A stretch of DNA of 64,000 nt from Paracoccus shanxieyensis (lineage in GTDB: Bacteria; Pseudomonadota; Alphaproteobacteria; Rhodobacterales; Rhodobacteraceae). Under the pieces are notes generated by a model, which was not told the DNA's origin, made no database searches, and saw only the letters and a list, made by a program, of their open reading frames with translations. Positions 56,414 through 63,895 of the stretch are shown piece after piece. Position 1 is the stretch's first letter. The number at the start of each line of letters is the position of its first letter. The position numbers and the translations under genes were made by a program. Location of the stretch: positions 124,001 through 188,000 of the forward strand of contig NZ_WMII01000008.1 in assembly GCF_009711265.1 (NCBI RefSeq), read 5' to 3'.

Positions 56414-57445
56414 TCAGTCCTCGAATACTTCCGGCAGGGCGGCGGGCTTGCGCGTCATCCAATCCGGCACCGGCAGCCCCTTGGCACGCAGGAAATCCGG
56501 GTTGAACAGCTTGGTCTGGTAACGCGTGCCATAGTCACACAGCACCGTCACGATCGTGTGGCCGGGGCCCAGATCACGCGCCATGCGGATCGCGCCCGCC
56601 ACATTGATCCCCGATGAGCCGCCAAGGCAAAGCCCCTCATGCTCCAGCAAATCAAAGATGACCGGCAGCGCCTCGGCATCGGGAATGCGATAGTTGAAAT
56701 CGGGGGTGAAGCCTTCAAGGTTCGCGGTGATGCGCCCCTGCCCGATGCCCTCGGTGATGGACGAGCCGGGCGAGTCGAACACCCCTTCGGTATAAAAGCT
56801 GTACAGCGCCGCGCCCTCGGGATCGGCCAGACCGATCTTGACGCCCTTAGGCTGCAAGGCCATCGCGACCCCCGCCAGCGTCCCGCCCGAGCCCACGGCG
56901 CAGATGAAGCCGTCGACCTTGCCGCCGGTCTGTTCCCAGATTTCGGGGCCGGTGGTTTCGACATGCGCCTGACGGTTCGCCACATTGTCGAACTGATTGG
57001 CCCAGATCGCGCCATTCGGTTCGGACTTGGCCAGTTCGGCGGCCAGACGGCCGGAATAACGCACATAGTTGTTGGGGTTCTTGTAGGGCGCAGCCGGAAC
57101 CTCGACCAGTTCGGCCCCGGCAAGGCGCAGCATGTCCTTTTTTTCCTGACTTTGCGTCTCGGGGATCACGATGACCGAACGAAAGCCCATCGAGGCGCCG
57201 ACCAGTGCCAGACCGATGCCGGTATTGCCCGCCGTGCCTTCGACGATGGTGCCGCCGGGCTTCAGATCGCCCCGCGCCACCGCGTCCTTGATGATATACA
57301 GCGCGGCGCGGTCCTTGACCGACTGGCCGGGATTCATGAATTCAGCCTTGCCCAGGATCTCGCAGCCGGTGTCGTCCGACGCGCGGCGCAGACGGATCAG
57401 GGGAGTGTTGCCGATGGCAGAGGCAAGGTCGGGACAGATGCGCAT
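56414..57445 (-). CDS. cysK: Cysteine synthase A
   Basis: PLP enzyme making cysteine from O-acetylserine and sulfide. The 343-residue protein has PLP lysine K44 in NPGQSVKDRAAL, the asparagine loop EGTAGNTGIGLA (70-80), and the phosphate-binding AVGSGGTLAG. Its neighbour is a trgB-like NUDIX gene; in Rhodobacter sphaeroides trgAB and cysK form a locus that contributes to tellurite resistance. Confidence 0.95.
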   Translation of the reverse strand: MRICPDLASAIGNTPLIRLRRASDDTGCEILGKAEFMNPGQSVKDRAALYIIKDAVARGDLKPGGTIVEGTAGNTGIGLALVGASMGFRSVIVIPETQSQEKKDMLRLAGAELVEVPAAPYKNPNNYVRYSGRLAAELAKSEPNGAIWANQFDNVANRQAHVETTGPEIWEQTGGKVDGFICAVGSGGTLAGVAMALQPKGVKIGLADPEGAALYSFYTEGVFDSPGSSITEGIGQGRITANLEGFTPDFNYRIPDAEALPVIFDLLEHEGLCLGGSSGINVAGAIRMARDLGPGHTIVTVLCDYGTRYQTKLFNPDFLRAKGLPVPDWMTRKPAALPEVFED

Positions 57446-57520
57446 GGCGTGGCCTTTCGCGAATTGATCGCCTTGGTCTACACGCCAGCGCCTTGCGGCG
57501 ACAACCCCGACCGTCCCCTG

Positions 57521-58648
57521 TCAAACGGTCACATGCTGCGGCAGTTCCGATAAAATCCGTGGGACCGACAGTTCCAGCCAAAGCGCCAAAGCCAGCAGCG
57601 GACCGTTCCTGATTTCCCCCGCCATCGCCATCCGGGTCAGTTCGGCGCGCGGGATCAGATGGCTGCGGATGTCCTCATCCTCGATATCCAGCCCGCCGAA
57701 ACCCGCCGCATCGTCGGGCAGATCGGCGATGCCGACATACAGATACAGGTATTCCGCCATCGCCCCGGGGCTGGGATAGTTGTGCGGACCGGGCAGCAGG
57801 CGGCTGATCTGCAGGCCGGTTTCCTCGACCGCCTCGCGCAGGGCGGCGGCTTCGGGGGTTTCGCCGGCATCGACGCGGCCCGCCACCGTTTCGTAAAGCC
57901 ATGGTTGCAGATCGCCGCGCGCGGCGGGACCTGCACGGAACTGGTCGATCAGCATGACCCGGTCGCGGACGGGATCCCATGGCAGTACCACCGTCGCATC
58001 GCCCGAGACAAAGACCGCACGCAGCATGTCGGGCGACCAGTCGCCGCGATGGCGCCGCTGGCGCATGACCAGCGATTCGACGGCGAAATAGTTGTGATAG
58101 GGCTCGGAGCGGTCGGCCAGTTGCCAGCGATCCTCGCCCTCGGGGCCGATCTGGTCCAGACCCGCGCTGTCCGCCGCGGCCCGTTGCCGCGAGGCGACCC
58201 AGCCCGCGATCATCGGCAGGCGGTGGCGGATGTCCTGCACCGGGCGATCGGCAGGCAGCGCCAGCAACCAATCGGCAATCGCCCCCGCAAGCTGGGGCTG
58301 CCATGGGGCGTCCTGGCACGGTTCCGGCGGATGCTCCAGCCGGATGCCCAGCACATCGTGGCCCGCGATCTGGTCGGGAACCAGTCCGAAGATCTCGGCA
58401 TAGCGGGCCAGAGGCGTGGTCCAGCCGGTCTGCCATGCCGGGATCGTGCCCTGTTCGGGCAGCCAGCACGGAAAGCCATCGGCGGCAATTCCCGCCAGCG
58501 CGCCCCCCGCCAACTGGCCGGGAATCGCGGCGGCAGGCGTCGCATCGGGGGCAAGGCGCAGGCGCAGGGCCGGATCGGCCAAGGGTCCGATCAGCAGCAC
58601 GATGCGGCTTTCGGAACAGGGATCAGGTCTTGAAAGGACATATGTCAC
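57521..58648 (-). CDS. NUDIX hydrolase, TrgB-like
   Basis: A 375-residue protein. The C-terminal half is an ADP-ribose-pyrophosphatase-type NUDIX domain with the box GRVDAGE...REAVEETGL complete. The N-terminal 180 residues are a less conserved domain with LARYAEIFGLVPDQIAGHD. The layout and the cysK neighbour match TrgB. The start appears to be GTG at 58648 with a weak ribosome site; a shorter start is possible. Its real substrate and any role in tellurite tolerance are inferred from the family. Confidence 0.82.
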   Translation of the reverse strand: MTYVLSRPDPCSESRIVLLIGPLADPALRLRLAPDATPAAAIPGQLAGGALAGIAADGFPCWLPEQGTIPAWQTGWTTPLARYAEIFGLVPDQIAGHDVLGIRLEHPPEPCQDAPWQPQLAGAIADWLLALPADRPVQDIRHRLPMIAGWVASRQRAAADSAGLDQIGPEGEDRWQLADRSEPYHNYFAVESLVMRQRRHRGDWSPDMLRAVFVSGDATVVLPWDPVRDRVMLIDQFRAGPAARGDLQPWLYETVAGRVDAGETPEAAALREAVEETGLQISRLLPGPHNYPSPGAMAEYLYLYVGIADLPDDAAGFGGLDIEDEDIRSHLIPRAELTRMAMAGEIRNGPLLALALWLELSVPRILSELPQHVTV

Positions 58649-58748
58649 CGTAATTCAGGGTCATCGTAAAGTTTTGCGGCTTTTTCACCCGAAGCCTCTT
58701 GCGCTTCCACATTGGCCCGTCTAAATCCCCGCCACCACCCAAAAGCGC

Positions 58749-58838
58749 GGAGAGGTGCCGGAGTGGTCGAACGGGGCGGTCTCGAAAACCGTTGAGCCTG
58801 CAAGGGTTCCGTGGGTTCGAATCCCACCCTCTCCGCCA
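58749..58838 (+). tRNA. tRNA-Ser (CGA)
   Basis: A 90-nt class II tRNA. Acceptor GGAGAGG pairs with CCTCTCC, the discriminator is G and CCA is encoded. The anticodon stem GCGGT/ACCGT (one G-U) encloses loop CTCGAAA with anticodon CGA. The long variable arm is followed by T arm GTGGGTTCGAATCCCAC. A phage-like element begins within about 130 bases of its 3' end. Confidence 0.96.
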
Positions 58839-58925
58839 TTTCACCAAAAATACCCAATAAAATCAGCTAGTTATGCGAATCGGTGAATGGCTTAATGCCA
58901 TCCTGCCTATCCACCCGGCTTCAAT

Positions 58926-58958
58926 ACATGTGGCCACACGTCGCAACATGTGGCCACA
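58926..58958. repeat. Two tandem palindromes ACATGTGGCCACA spaced 20 bp
   Basis: The 13-mer ACATGTGGCCACA occurs at 58926-58938 and 58946-58958, offset by exactly 20 bases. Each contains the perfect palindrome TGTGGCCACA; the second extends to ATGTGGCCACAT. They lie eight bases beyond the tape-measure stop, between it and tRNA-Ser. The layout suits dimeric-protein binding sites on the same helix face. Confidence 0.7.
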
Positions 58959-58965
58959 TTTCGAT

Positions 58966-61461
58966 TCACCGCGCGCGCCGGTCAGCTTCGATTTGTTCCA
59001 AGCGGTCAGGAAGCTGATCGTTCATTTCGCTCATGCCTTGAACCACGATGTTCGTTGCCTGATCCTTGGCGATGACTTCCACCGTGGGCCGGAACATGTC
59101 GCCTTCCTCGGCGCGAACGATGAGTTCAAGCTGGCCGCTCATCGAACCGGACGCGACCGCCGCGCCGCCCGCACCGCCGCCATACATCTGGACGCCTAGT
59201 GAGCCGTCAGGGCCGCGCGTCAGGGGCATGACCGCTTCAGGTCCAGCCTCACCCATCACCCCGAGCGCGAAGCCGCCGCCCTGCGCGAATTTGAAGGGGG
59301 TCGGGCTGTCAAATAGCCCGTTGGTGAACGCGCCGCCATTGGCGAACGCCTCAACCTGCCCGCCGCCGTAGAACGTCCCGCCTCGGGCGAAGGGGGCGGG
59401 CTGGACGGCATTAAGCCCCGCACCCTGCAAGCTGGCGGTCATCACGTCACCACCGAACGTCCCGCCCGCTGCGAACGGGATACCCATTGCGCCCAACAGC
59501 GGCTTGATGATCAGGGCTTGAATGGCAATGTCCAGCAAGTTCTTGATGATGGATTTTGCCATATCAGCAAAGTTCGCTTTGCCACCAACCGCCAAATCAG
59601 CGAACGAAGTTCCAAGCGCAACAACGTCCTGTTTCGCAAGTTCTTCGAGTTGCGCACCGACGCTTGCGGTTTGGCCTTGGACGATCTTGCCCCATTGTTC
59701 AGCCGTTCCGCCCGTTGCAAGAAACGCGGCCTGAATGCGTCCGAGCGATTCCGCAAACGCATCGTTGCCGATGATCGCATTATCTCGGGCTTGCGTCAGC
59801 ACATCGAACGCCCGGCTTGCTTGATCAAACGGTTCGGATAGCAGGCTGATTTCATCGGTGATGCGTTGCAGTTCGGTGATCTTTTCAGCCGCTTTCCCCG
59901 CTGCGCCGCCCGCCTGATCCAACGCGCCGCCTAAGCCCGCAACCGCATCCGTGGAACGTCCCGCCGAACCCGTTACGTCATCGACGGTCGTTTGAAGTTC
60001 GGCCAGCTTGTCGCGCGCCGGGCCGAACGCTTCATTCACCATGCCAGCAGCTTCGGCCAGTTTGGTGTTCGCCACGGTCGCAGCTTCCATGGAAGCAACA
60101 AGCGCATCATTGCCCGCAGCCGTCGCGTTCATGATCGGCCCGGACGCCAGCGAATTGGCGAGTTCACCGAAGCCCAAGCCTTCAACGCCAACTTTGAACA
60201 TGGTGAGGAAATCGGCCCATTTGAACGAAAGATCGGAAACGAACAGATAGAACTCGGATTTCACCTTGGCCCAAACACCGGACAGAGCGGGCGGGATCGC
60301 TTGCGCGCTGTCTGCGATGCCCTGCCACACCGCCCCGGCCAGTTCGCCTAGGAAGGTGAACGCCTTGCCGACACCGCCGACACGTTCGGTCAGCGTGATG
60401 AAAGCGTTGATCAGCGTCCCGACCAGCACCACGACCGCGCCGATACCCGTGGCAATCAGCGCGCCGCGAAGCGTGACCATTGCCGCGACCGCTGCATAGG
60501 CGCTGGATACGATGCCCCATAGCGCGGGGATATAGGTTGCCGCGACCGCTGCGCCCGCCACGCCTGCATAGACGGCGAATTCCCGCAGATGGTTCGCAGC
60601 GAACAGGATTGCGCTCGCAACGCCACCGCTCGCGCCGGTCAGTTCGTTGAACCGGCCCACGGTCAACATGAATTCTTCCCCGAGCCGTCCCAAAGCCTGA
60701 CCAATCGTCGGCGTGGTTTTCGCAAAGGCCGCTTCCAATTCGTCGGTTTGCGACAGGATCGCGTTGAAGAACTCACCGGACGTTAGCTTGCCGTCCAACA
60801 TCATCTGCCGCAGTTTGGCGACCGAACCGCCCGCTTCATCAATGCCGCGCGCCGCCGCGAGCGCGATGGGGTAAGCGCCTTCGACAATCGAATTGAACTC
60901 TTCCGCACGGACAACCGAACCGCCCAACGCTTGCGACAATTGAAACAGCGCACCGGACGCCTGTTCCGCCGAACCGCCTTGCTGGGCCAGCGCCAGACCT
61001 ATGTTTTCGGTGAACCGCATCATCTGCGATTGCGAAGCGCCCAATTCTTTCCCGGCGATAGACAACCGTTGATAGAGTTCCACCGTTGCACCGAGCGGGG
61101 CGCGTGTCCGGGACGCGATACCGTTCAATTCGGACATGAGCGCATTCACGTCGCCTTGTCCACCCGCCACGACTTTCAGCGTGTTTGAAAGCGCGGTGAA
61201 TTTATCGGACAGACCGGACAGCGCCGAAACGGAGAACGCGCCCGCGAAACCGATAGCGAACGATTTGAGTATCCCCGTCGCCGCACGCATCCGCGTTCCA
61301 AGCGCAGCGGTTTGCGCGTCCATCTGCGCGAAACGTTTTTCAAGCTTTTGGGTGAAGGATTCGGCGCGTTGTGCAGCCGGTCCCAAATTGTCCAGATCGC
61401 GCTTGGCTTTTAGCAACTGCGATGTTTCGGCCTTAAAACCGATGCGGGCCAAATCTTCCAT
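58966..61461 (-). CDS. Phage tail tape-measure protein
   Basis: An 831-residue protein setting tail length and guiding DNA ejection. The tape-measure N-terminal domain covers about residues 75-270 (LNTLKVVAGGQ-like segment, ELYQRLSIAGKELGASQSQM, VVRAEEFNSIVEGAYPIALA). A hydrophobic stretch follows (about 300-365), then alanine-rich coiled regions and glycine repeats (FAAGGTF, FARGGTF). The typical GEAGPEAVMPLTRGPDGSLG is near the C-terminus. Length implies a siphophage-like tail of roughly 120 nm at the usual 0.15 nm per residue. The start directly follows the stop of the preceding gene. Confidence 0.92.
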   Translation of the reverse strand: MEDLARIGFKAETSQLLKAKRDLDNLGPAAQRAESFTQKLEKRFAQMDAQTAALGTRMRAATGILKSFAIGFAGAFSVSALSGLSDKFTALSNTLKVVAGGQGDVNALMSELNGIASRTRAPLGATVELYQRLSIAGKELGASQSQMMRFTENIGLALAQQGGSAEQASGALFQLSQALGGSVVRAEEFNSIVEGAYPIALAAARGIDEAGGSVAKLRQMMLDGKLTSGEFFNAILSQTDELEAAFAKTTPTIGQALGRLGEEFMLTVGRFNELTGASGGVASAILFAANHLREFAVYAGVAGAAVAATYIPALWGIVSSAYAAVAAMVTLRGALIATGIGAVVVLVGTLINAFITLTERVGGVGKAFTFLGELAGAVWQGIADSAQAIPPALSGVWAKVKSEFYLFVSDLSFKWADFLTMFKVGVEGLGFGELANSLASGPIMNATAAGNDALVASMEAATVANTKLAEAAGMVNEAFGPARDKLAELQTTVDDVTGSAGRSTDAVAGLGGALDQAGGAAGKAAEKITELQRITDEISLLSEPFDQASRAFDVLTQARDNAIIGNDAFAESLGRIQAAFLATGGTAEQWGKIVQGQTASVGAQLEELAKQDVVALGTSFADLAVGGKANFADMAKSIIKNLLDIAIQALIIKPLLGAMGIPFAAGGTFGGDVMTASLQGAGLNAVQPAPFARGGTFYGGGQVEAFANGGAFTNGLFDSPTPFKFAQGGGFALGVMGEAGPEAVMPLTRGPDGSLGVQMYGGGAGGAAVASGSMSGQLELIVRAEEGDMFRPTVEVIAKDQATNIVVQGMSEMNDQLPDRLEQIEADRRAR

Positions 61462-61668
61462 TCATTCTATCCTATCTAAGACGTGTTTGCGTAGGGCTTG
61501 GGGGCATAGATCGGCCAGAGAACAGACAAAGCGGTAATCAGAGCCAGACGATTTGAACCAGTTGATTGCTTTCCGTTTATCGTTCAATCGTTCTTCGGAT
61601 AGCTTACCAGTTGCGAGCGCATCATTCATTGCGGTGATTACGACCGCGCGCCACAACTCAACAGCCAC
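61462..61668 (-). CDS. Small phage-associated helical protein
   Basis: A 68-residue protein: AVELWRAVVITAMNDALATG, then RKAINWF, SDYRFVCSLADLCPQAL. The pattern WRAV...A...WF...DFxxVCxLAxLxP resembles small helical proteins I recall from alphaproteobacterial prophages, of unknown role. Its stop abuts the tape-measure start (TGA ATG) and its start lies inside the end of the preceding gene. It sits in the place of tail assembly chaperones but does not look like one. Confidence 0.65.
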   Translation of the reverse strand: MAVELWRAVVITAMNDALATGKLSEERLNDKRKAINWFKSSGSDYRFVCSLADLCPQALRKHVLDRIE

Positions 61669-62119
61669 GAACGAACTGCCCGCCGTTGATCAGTGCGCGC
61701 CAATCAGGTTTGTTCGAATGCCATTGCAGATTTCGGAAGAATGCCAATTCGCCAAACGCAGGACTTCCAACGCAAGCTGCAACCGTGCGCACCGCATCGG
61801 CTTCGTTTTGATACCAGATCGAATTGAATTGACGCTTTCCCAACCCGCCATAGACCGAAGCATAGCACGCAAATATCGTGGCTAGGTCATATGCGTTGGC
61901 AAACAGAACGACCTGATCGGGCAGATTCGAACCCCGGATTGATACAACCTTTGCATGAGTGCGCGTATTTCTCGCCACATCGCCAGCAAGCAAGTCGATG
62001 CGAGGACAGGCAAGCGCCAGCTTTTTAGCGTGTGGCGTATCAACGACGATGAAATGTTCAGTTTGCAAGTTAACTAGCAGCGACCATTTGCGGATGAATA
62101 GATAAGGGGCTTGTTCCAT
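61658..62119 (-). CDS. Phage-element protein of unknown function (153 residues)
   Basis: A mixed alpha/beta protein, MEQAPYLFIRKWSLLVNLQT onward, with HFIVVDTPHAKKLALACPRI, TRTHAKVVSIRGSNLPDQVV and a tryptophan/asparagine-rich end. No family is recognised. It overlaps the next gene by 11 bases and touches the previous gene by a TGATG junction, so it is part of the operon. ATG at 62119; a GTG at 62122 is possible. Confidence 0.6.
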   Translation of the reverse strand: MEQAPYLFIRKWSLLVNLQTEHFIVVDTPHAKKLALACPRIDLLAGDVARNTRTHAKVVSIRGSNLPDQVVLFANAYDLATIFACYASVYGGLGKRQFNSIWYQNEADAVRTVAACVGSPAFGELAFFRNLQWHSNKPDWRALINGGQFVRGC

Positions 62120-62400
62120 CACGCATCTTTCATCTGAAGGTAAAGAGTTTGCAGATCGGATTCGCTCATGGTGTTAGGAAGAGAATCCGATATTTGATAA
62201 GGGTGTGTTCCGTTCATCGTCGCAAGCCATTGCTGTTCGGACGGGGTGTCGCGCAGATAGATTTGGCGTTCGTAAGCTGCGAGCGGACACAACAATTCCT
62301 CAATCGGCTTTCCGAATAATGCTGCACGTTCTGCGGCACGGGCTTCAACAACCGCTGCAACAGCGTCCAATTTTGCCAACAGTCGAGCGGCTTTGCCCAT
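62119..62400 (-). CDS. Phage-element protein of unknown function (93 residues)
   Basis: MGKAARLLAKLDAVAAVVEA opens an alanine-rich helix; a middle part contains LCPLAAYERQIYLRDTPSEQ, and the end is acidic (MSESDLQTLYLQMKDA). No domain is recognised. It is coupled on both sides by TGATG overlaps. Its position upstream of the tape measure would allow a tail-assembly role; that is a guess from position only. Confidence 0.55.
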   Translation of the reverse strand: MGKAARLLAKLDAVAAVVEARAAERAALFGKPIEELLCPLAAYERQIYLRDTPSEQQWLATMNGTHPYQISDSLPNTMSESDLQTLYLQMKDA

Positions 62401-62816
62401 CAGATCGCACCACCCTGTAACAGCGCGGTAAGCTGTTCAACGCGCTGTTCAAGAACGGAAATTTTTTCGAGCGATTCAAGTTTCTCAAGGACAGAAGCAA
62501 TGGCGCGGGCTTCGTCCGTTGAAAAGTCGCCGTGTTCCAGATGGTCACGGATTCCATCGGGCGTGGCATCGACTTCTAGAACACGACCAGCCGGGAGTAG
62601 GCGGTTCAATACGAACTCGACGGCTCTCTGTTCGCCCGCTGCCAAATTATTGATAAGCGCGGCCCACGCTGCGGGCGCGAGTTCATGAAGCTTTTCCACC
62701 GATTCGCGGGTCAGGCGATTTTTAGACCCTTTGACGCGACCCGGCCCGCGTGCAAACGTCCCGTTTGAATTACGAACGGCCATAGACATGTGGTTATCTG
62801 TTGCATCCTGTGTCAT
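62400..62816 (-). CDS. Phage-element protein with basic N-terminal motif, possibly small-terminase/DUF5681-like
   Basis: A 138-residue protein. Its N-terminus carries NGTFARGPGRVKGSKNRLTR, a glycine/basic motif like the opening of DUF5681 and some small-terminase proteins. A helical middle (AAWAALINNLAAGEQRAVEF) and a C-terminal coiled coil (ISVLEQRVEQLTALLQGG) follow. If it is a terminase small subunit the expected large subunit is missing downstream, so this call is tentative. Confidence 0.5.
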   Translation of the reverse strand: MTQDATDNHMSMAVRNSNGTFARGPGRVKGSKNRLTRESVEKLHELAPAAWAALINNLAAGEQRAVEFVLNRLLPAGRVLEVDATPDGIRDHLEHGDFSTDEARAIASVLEKLESLEKISVLEQRVEQLTALLQGGAI

Positions 62817-62820
62817 CGTT

Positions 62821-63021
62821 TCAAATCACTTCAATTTGCCAACCGCGTTCATTGCGCAGCCAATCAACAACGGCTTGCGTCTGGTAGCAGCCATTTGTCG
62901 ATTTAGGCATTCCGTGACGCTTGCGGTAATAGGCTGCAAGCTGATACGAAATTCCGAAATTCAGCGCGAGTTGGCCCGCGCTGATAGTTTCGGACGCAAC
63001 GATTCGGATATGCTTAGTCAT
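62821..63021 (-). CDS. Small helix-turn-helix protein of the phage element
   Basis: A 66-residue protein starting MTKHIRIVASETISAGQLAL, with a helix-turn-helix-like LALNFGISYQLAAYYRKRHG followed by CYQTQAVVDWLRNERGW. This looks like an AlpA/excisionase- or terminase-type DNA-binding module. It overlaps the end of the upstream gene by eight bases. An in-frame TTG at 63030 is a weaker start. Confidence 0.6.
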   Translation of the reverse strand: MTKHIRIVASETISAGQLALNFGISYQLAAYYRKRHGMPKSTNGCYQTQAVVDWLRNERGWQIEVI

Positions 63022-63787
63022 CCGATGCAAGCCCAGCCTCTTTCAGCACGTCCATTGCGGAAAGCCCGGTCAAGACCGATACGGCGCGCAAGATTTGCTT
63101 CAAGTAATCTTCCGCCAGTTCCAGCGTTTCAGCGCGATGGGTCAGCTTATCAACCGCTTTTTGCGCAAGGGCTTCAGCGCGCTGGTCGTCGTTCCCAGAT
63201 TCGGTCAAGTTCTCGGGCGTGCTTTGACGGGGCAGAACCAGATTCGATTTCTTGACGTGATTGAGAACGATCCAACGTTGTTCAAATTTTTCCCAAATCC
63301 GATCATCAACGGCGAAGTAATCTGGACCCACTTCATAGCAAGCACAAGCGAGTTCATAGTTCGCATTGTTCAGGCTGGCGATGCGATTGGGAGCGTCTTG
63401 AGCGAACACACGCCGCCGCAAATCCGAGCGGACGATTGGCGACGGGGCTTTCGATTCGTCCAACCGCGCCATTTCAATTCGAGCCAGCTTCACCGCAGCA
63501 TGTTCTTTCTGAACAGCCTTCACGGCTGAAACGAAGCCGGGCAACATCATGCGTCCGGTCTTTTCCTTTTCAGCCGTGAATTTTGCACCAGTCAGACCGT
63601 CACGAAATTCATCGGCCAGCCGGTTGAGATAACCGACGACCGCCTGATTGTGCGCGCGCAGGGTCGGGCCGATCTCAGCATATTCCTCGACCACTCGGGG
63701 CAGGAATACGGACAGCCGCGCGCCGTCAATTTGGACGGCGGTAACGCCGCCTCGGTCAGATGCGTTGTGGGTCACGGTGAAAGACAT
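63014..63787 (-). CDS. Phage-element protein of unknown function (257 residues)
   Basis: The first gene of the visible operon. MSFTVTHNASDRGGVTAVQI onward, with a long mainly helical body (VVEEYAEIGPTLRAHNQAVV, VQKEHAAVKLARIEMARLDE) and a C-terminal LKQILRAVSVLTGLSAMDVL. No family is recognised. AGAGG lies five bases before the ATG at 63787. The 200 AT-richer bases before it probably hold the promoter. Confidence 0.6.
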   Translation of the reverse strand: MSFTVTHNASDRGGVTAVQIDGARLSVFLPRVVEEYAEIGPTLRAHNQAVVGYLNRLADEFRDGLTGAKFTAEKEKTGRMMLPGFVSAVKAVQKEHAAVKLARIEMARLDESKAPSPIVRSDLRRRVFAQDAPNRIASLNNANYELACACYEVGPDYFAVDDRIWEKFEQRWIVLNHVKKSNLVLPRQSTPENLTESGNDDQRAEALAQKAVDKLTHRAETLELAEDYLKQILRAVSVLTGLSAMDVLKEAGLASDD

Positions 63788-63872
63788 AGGAACCTCTAAA
63801 AGGATTGCTGGGCTTTGTAGAATACAACCTATGCGGGTGTTGTGACCCAAGCAAGAAAAATCGTAAAACCCC

Positions 63873-63895
63873 TTGACATGTTTTTTCACTTGTGA
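63873..63895. promoter_or_regulatory. TTGACA and palindrome in the element's upstream region
   Basis: TTGACA (63873-63878), a perfect -35-like hexamer on the plus strand, is followed by the inverted repeat TCACTTGTGA (63886-63895). No convincing -10 is found at 16-18 bases. It may be part of a divergent promoter/operator whose plus-strand gene lies beyond the window. Confidence 0.35.

Noticed and set aside
58873..59199. Plus-strand frame starting near tRNA-Ser across the tape-measure 3' end
   Set aside because: Overlaps the well-supported C-terminus of the tape measure, lacks a ribosome site and shows no family.
61900..62400. Possible programmed frameshift between the small genes before the tape measure
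   Set aside because: The junctions are simple stop/start overlaps and no clear slippery heptamer was seen, so separate genes are the simpler reading.
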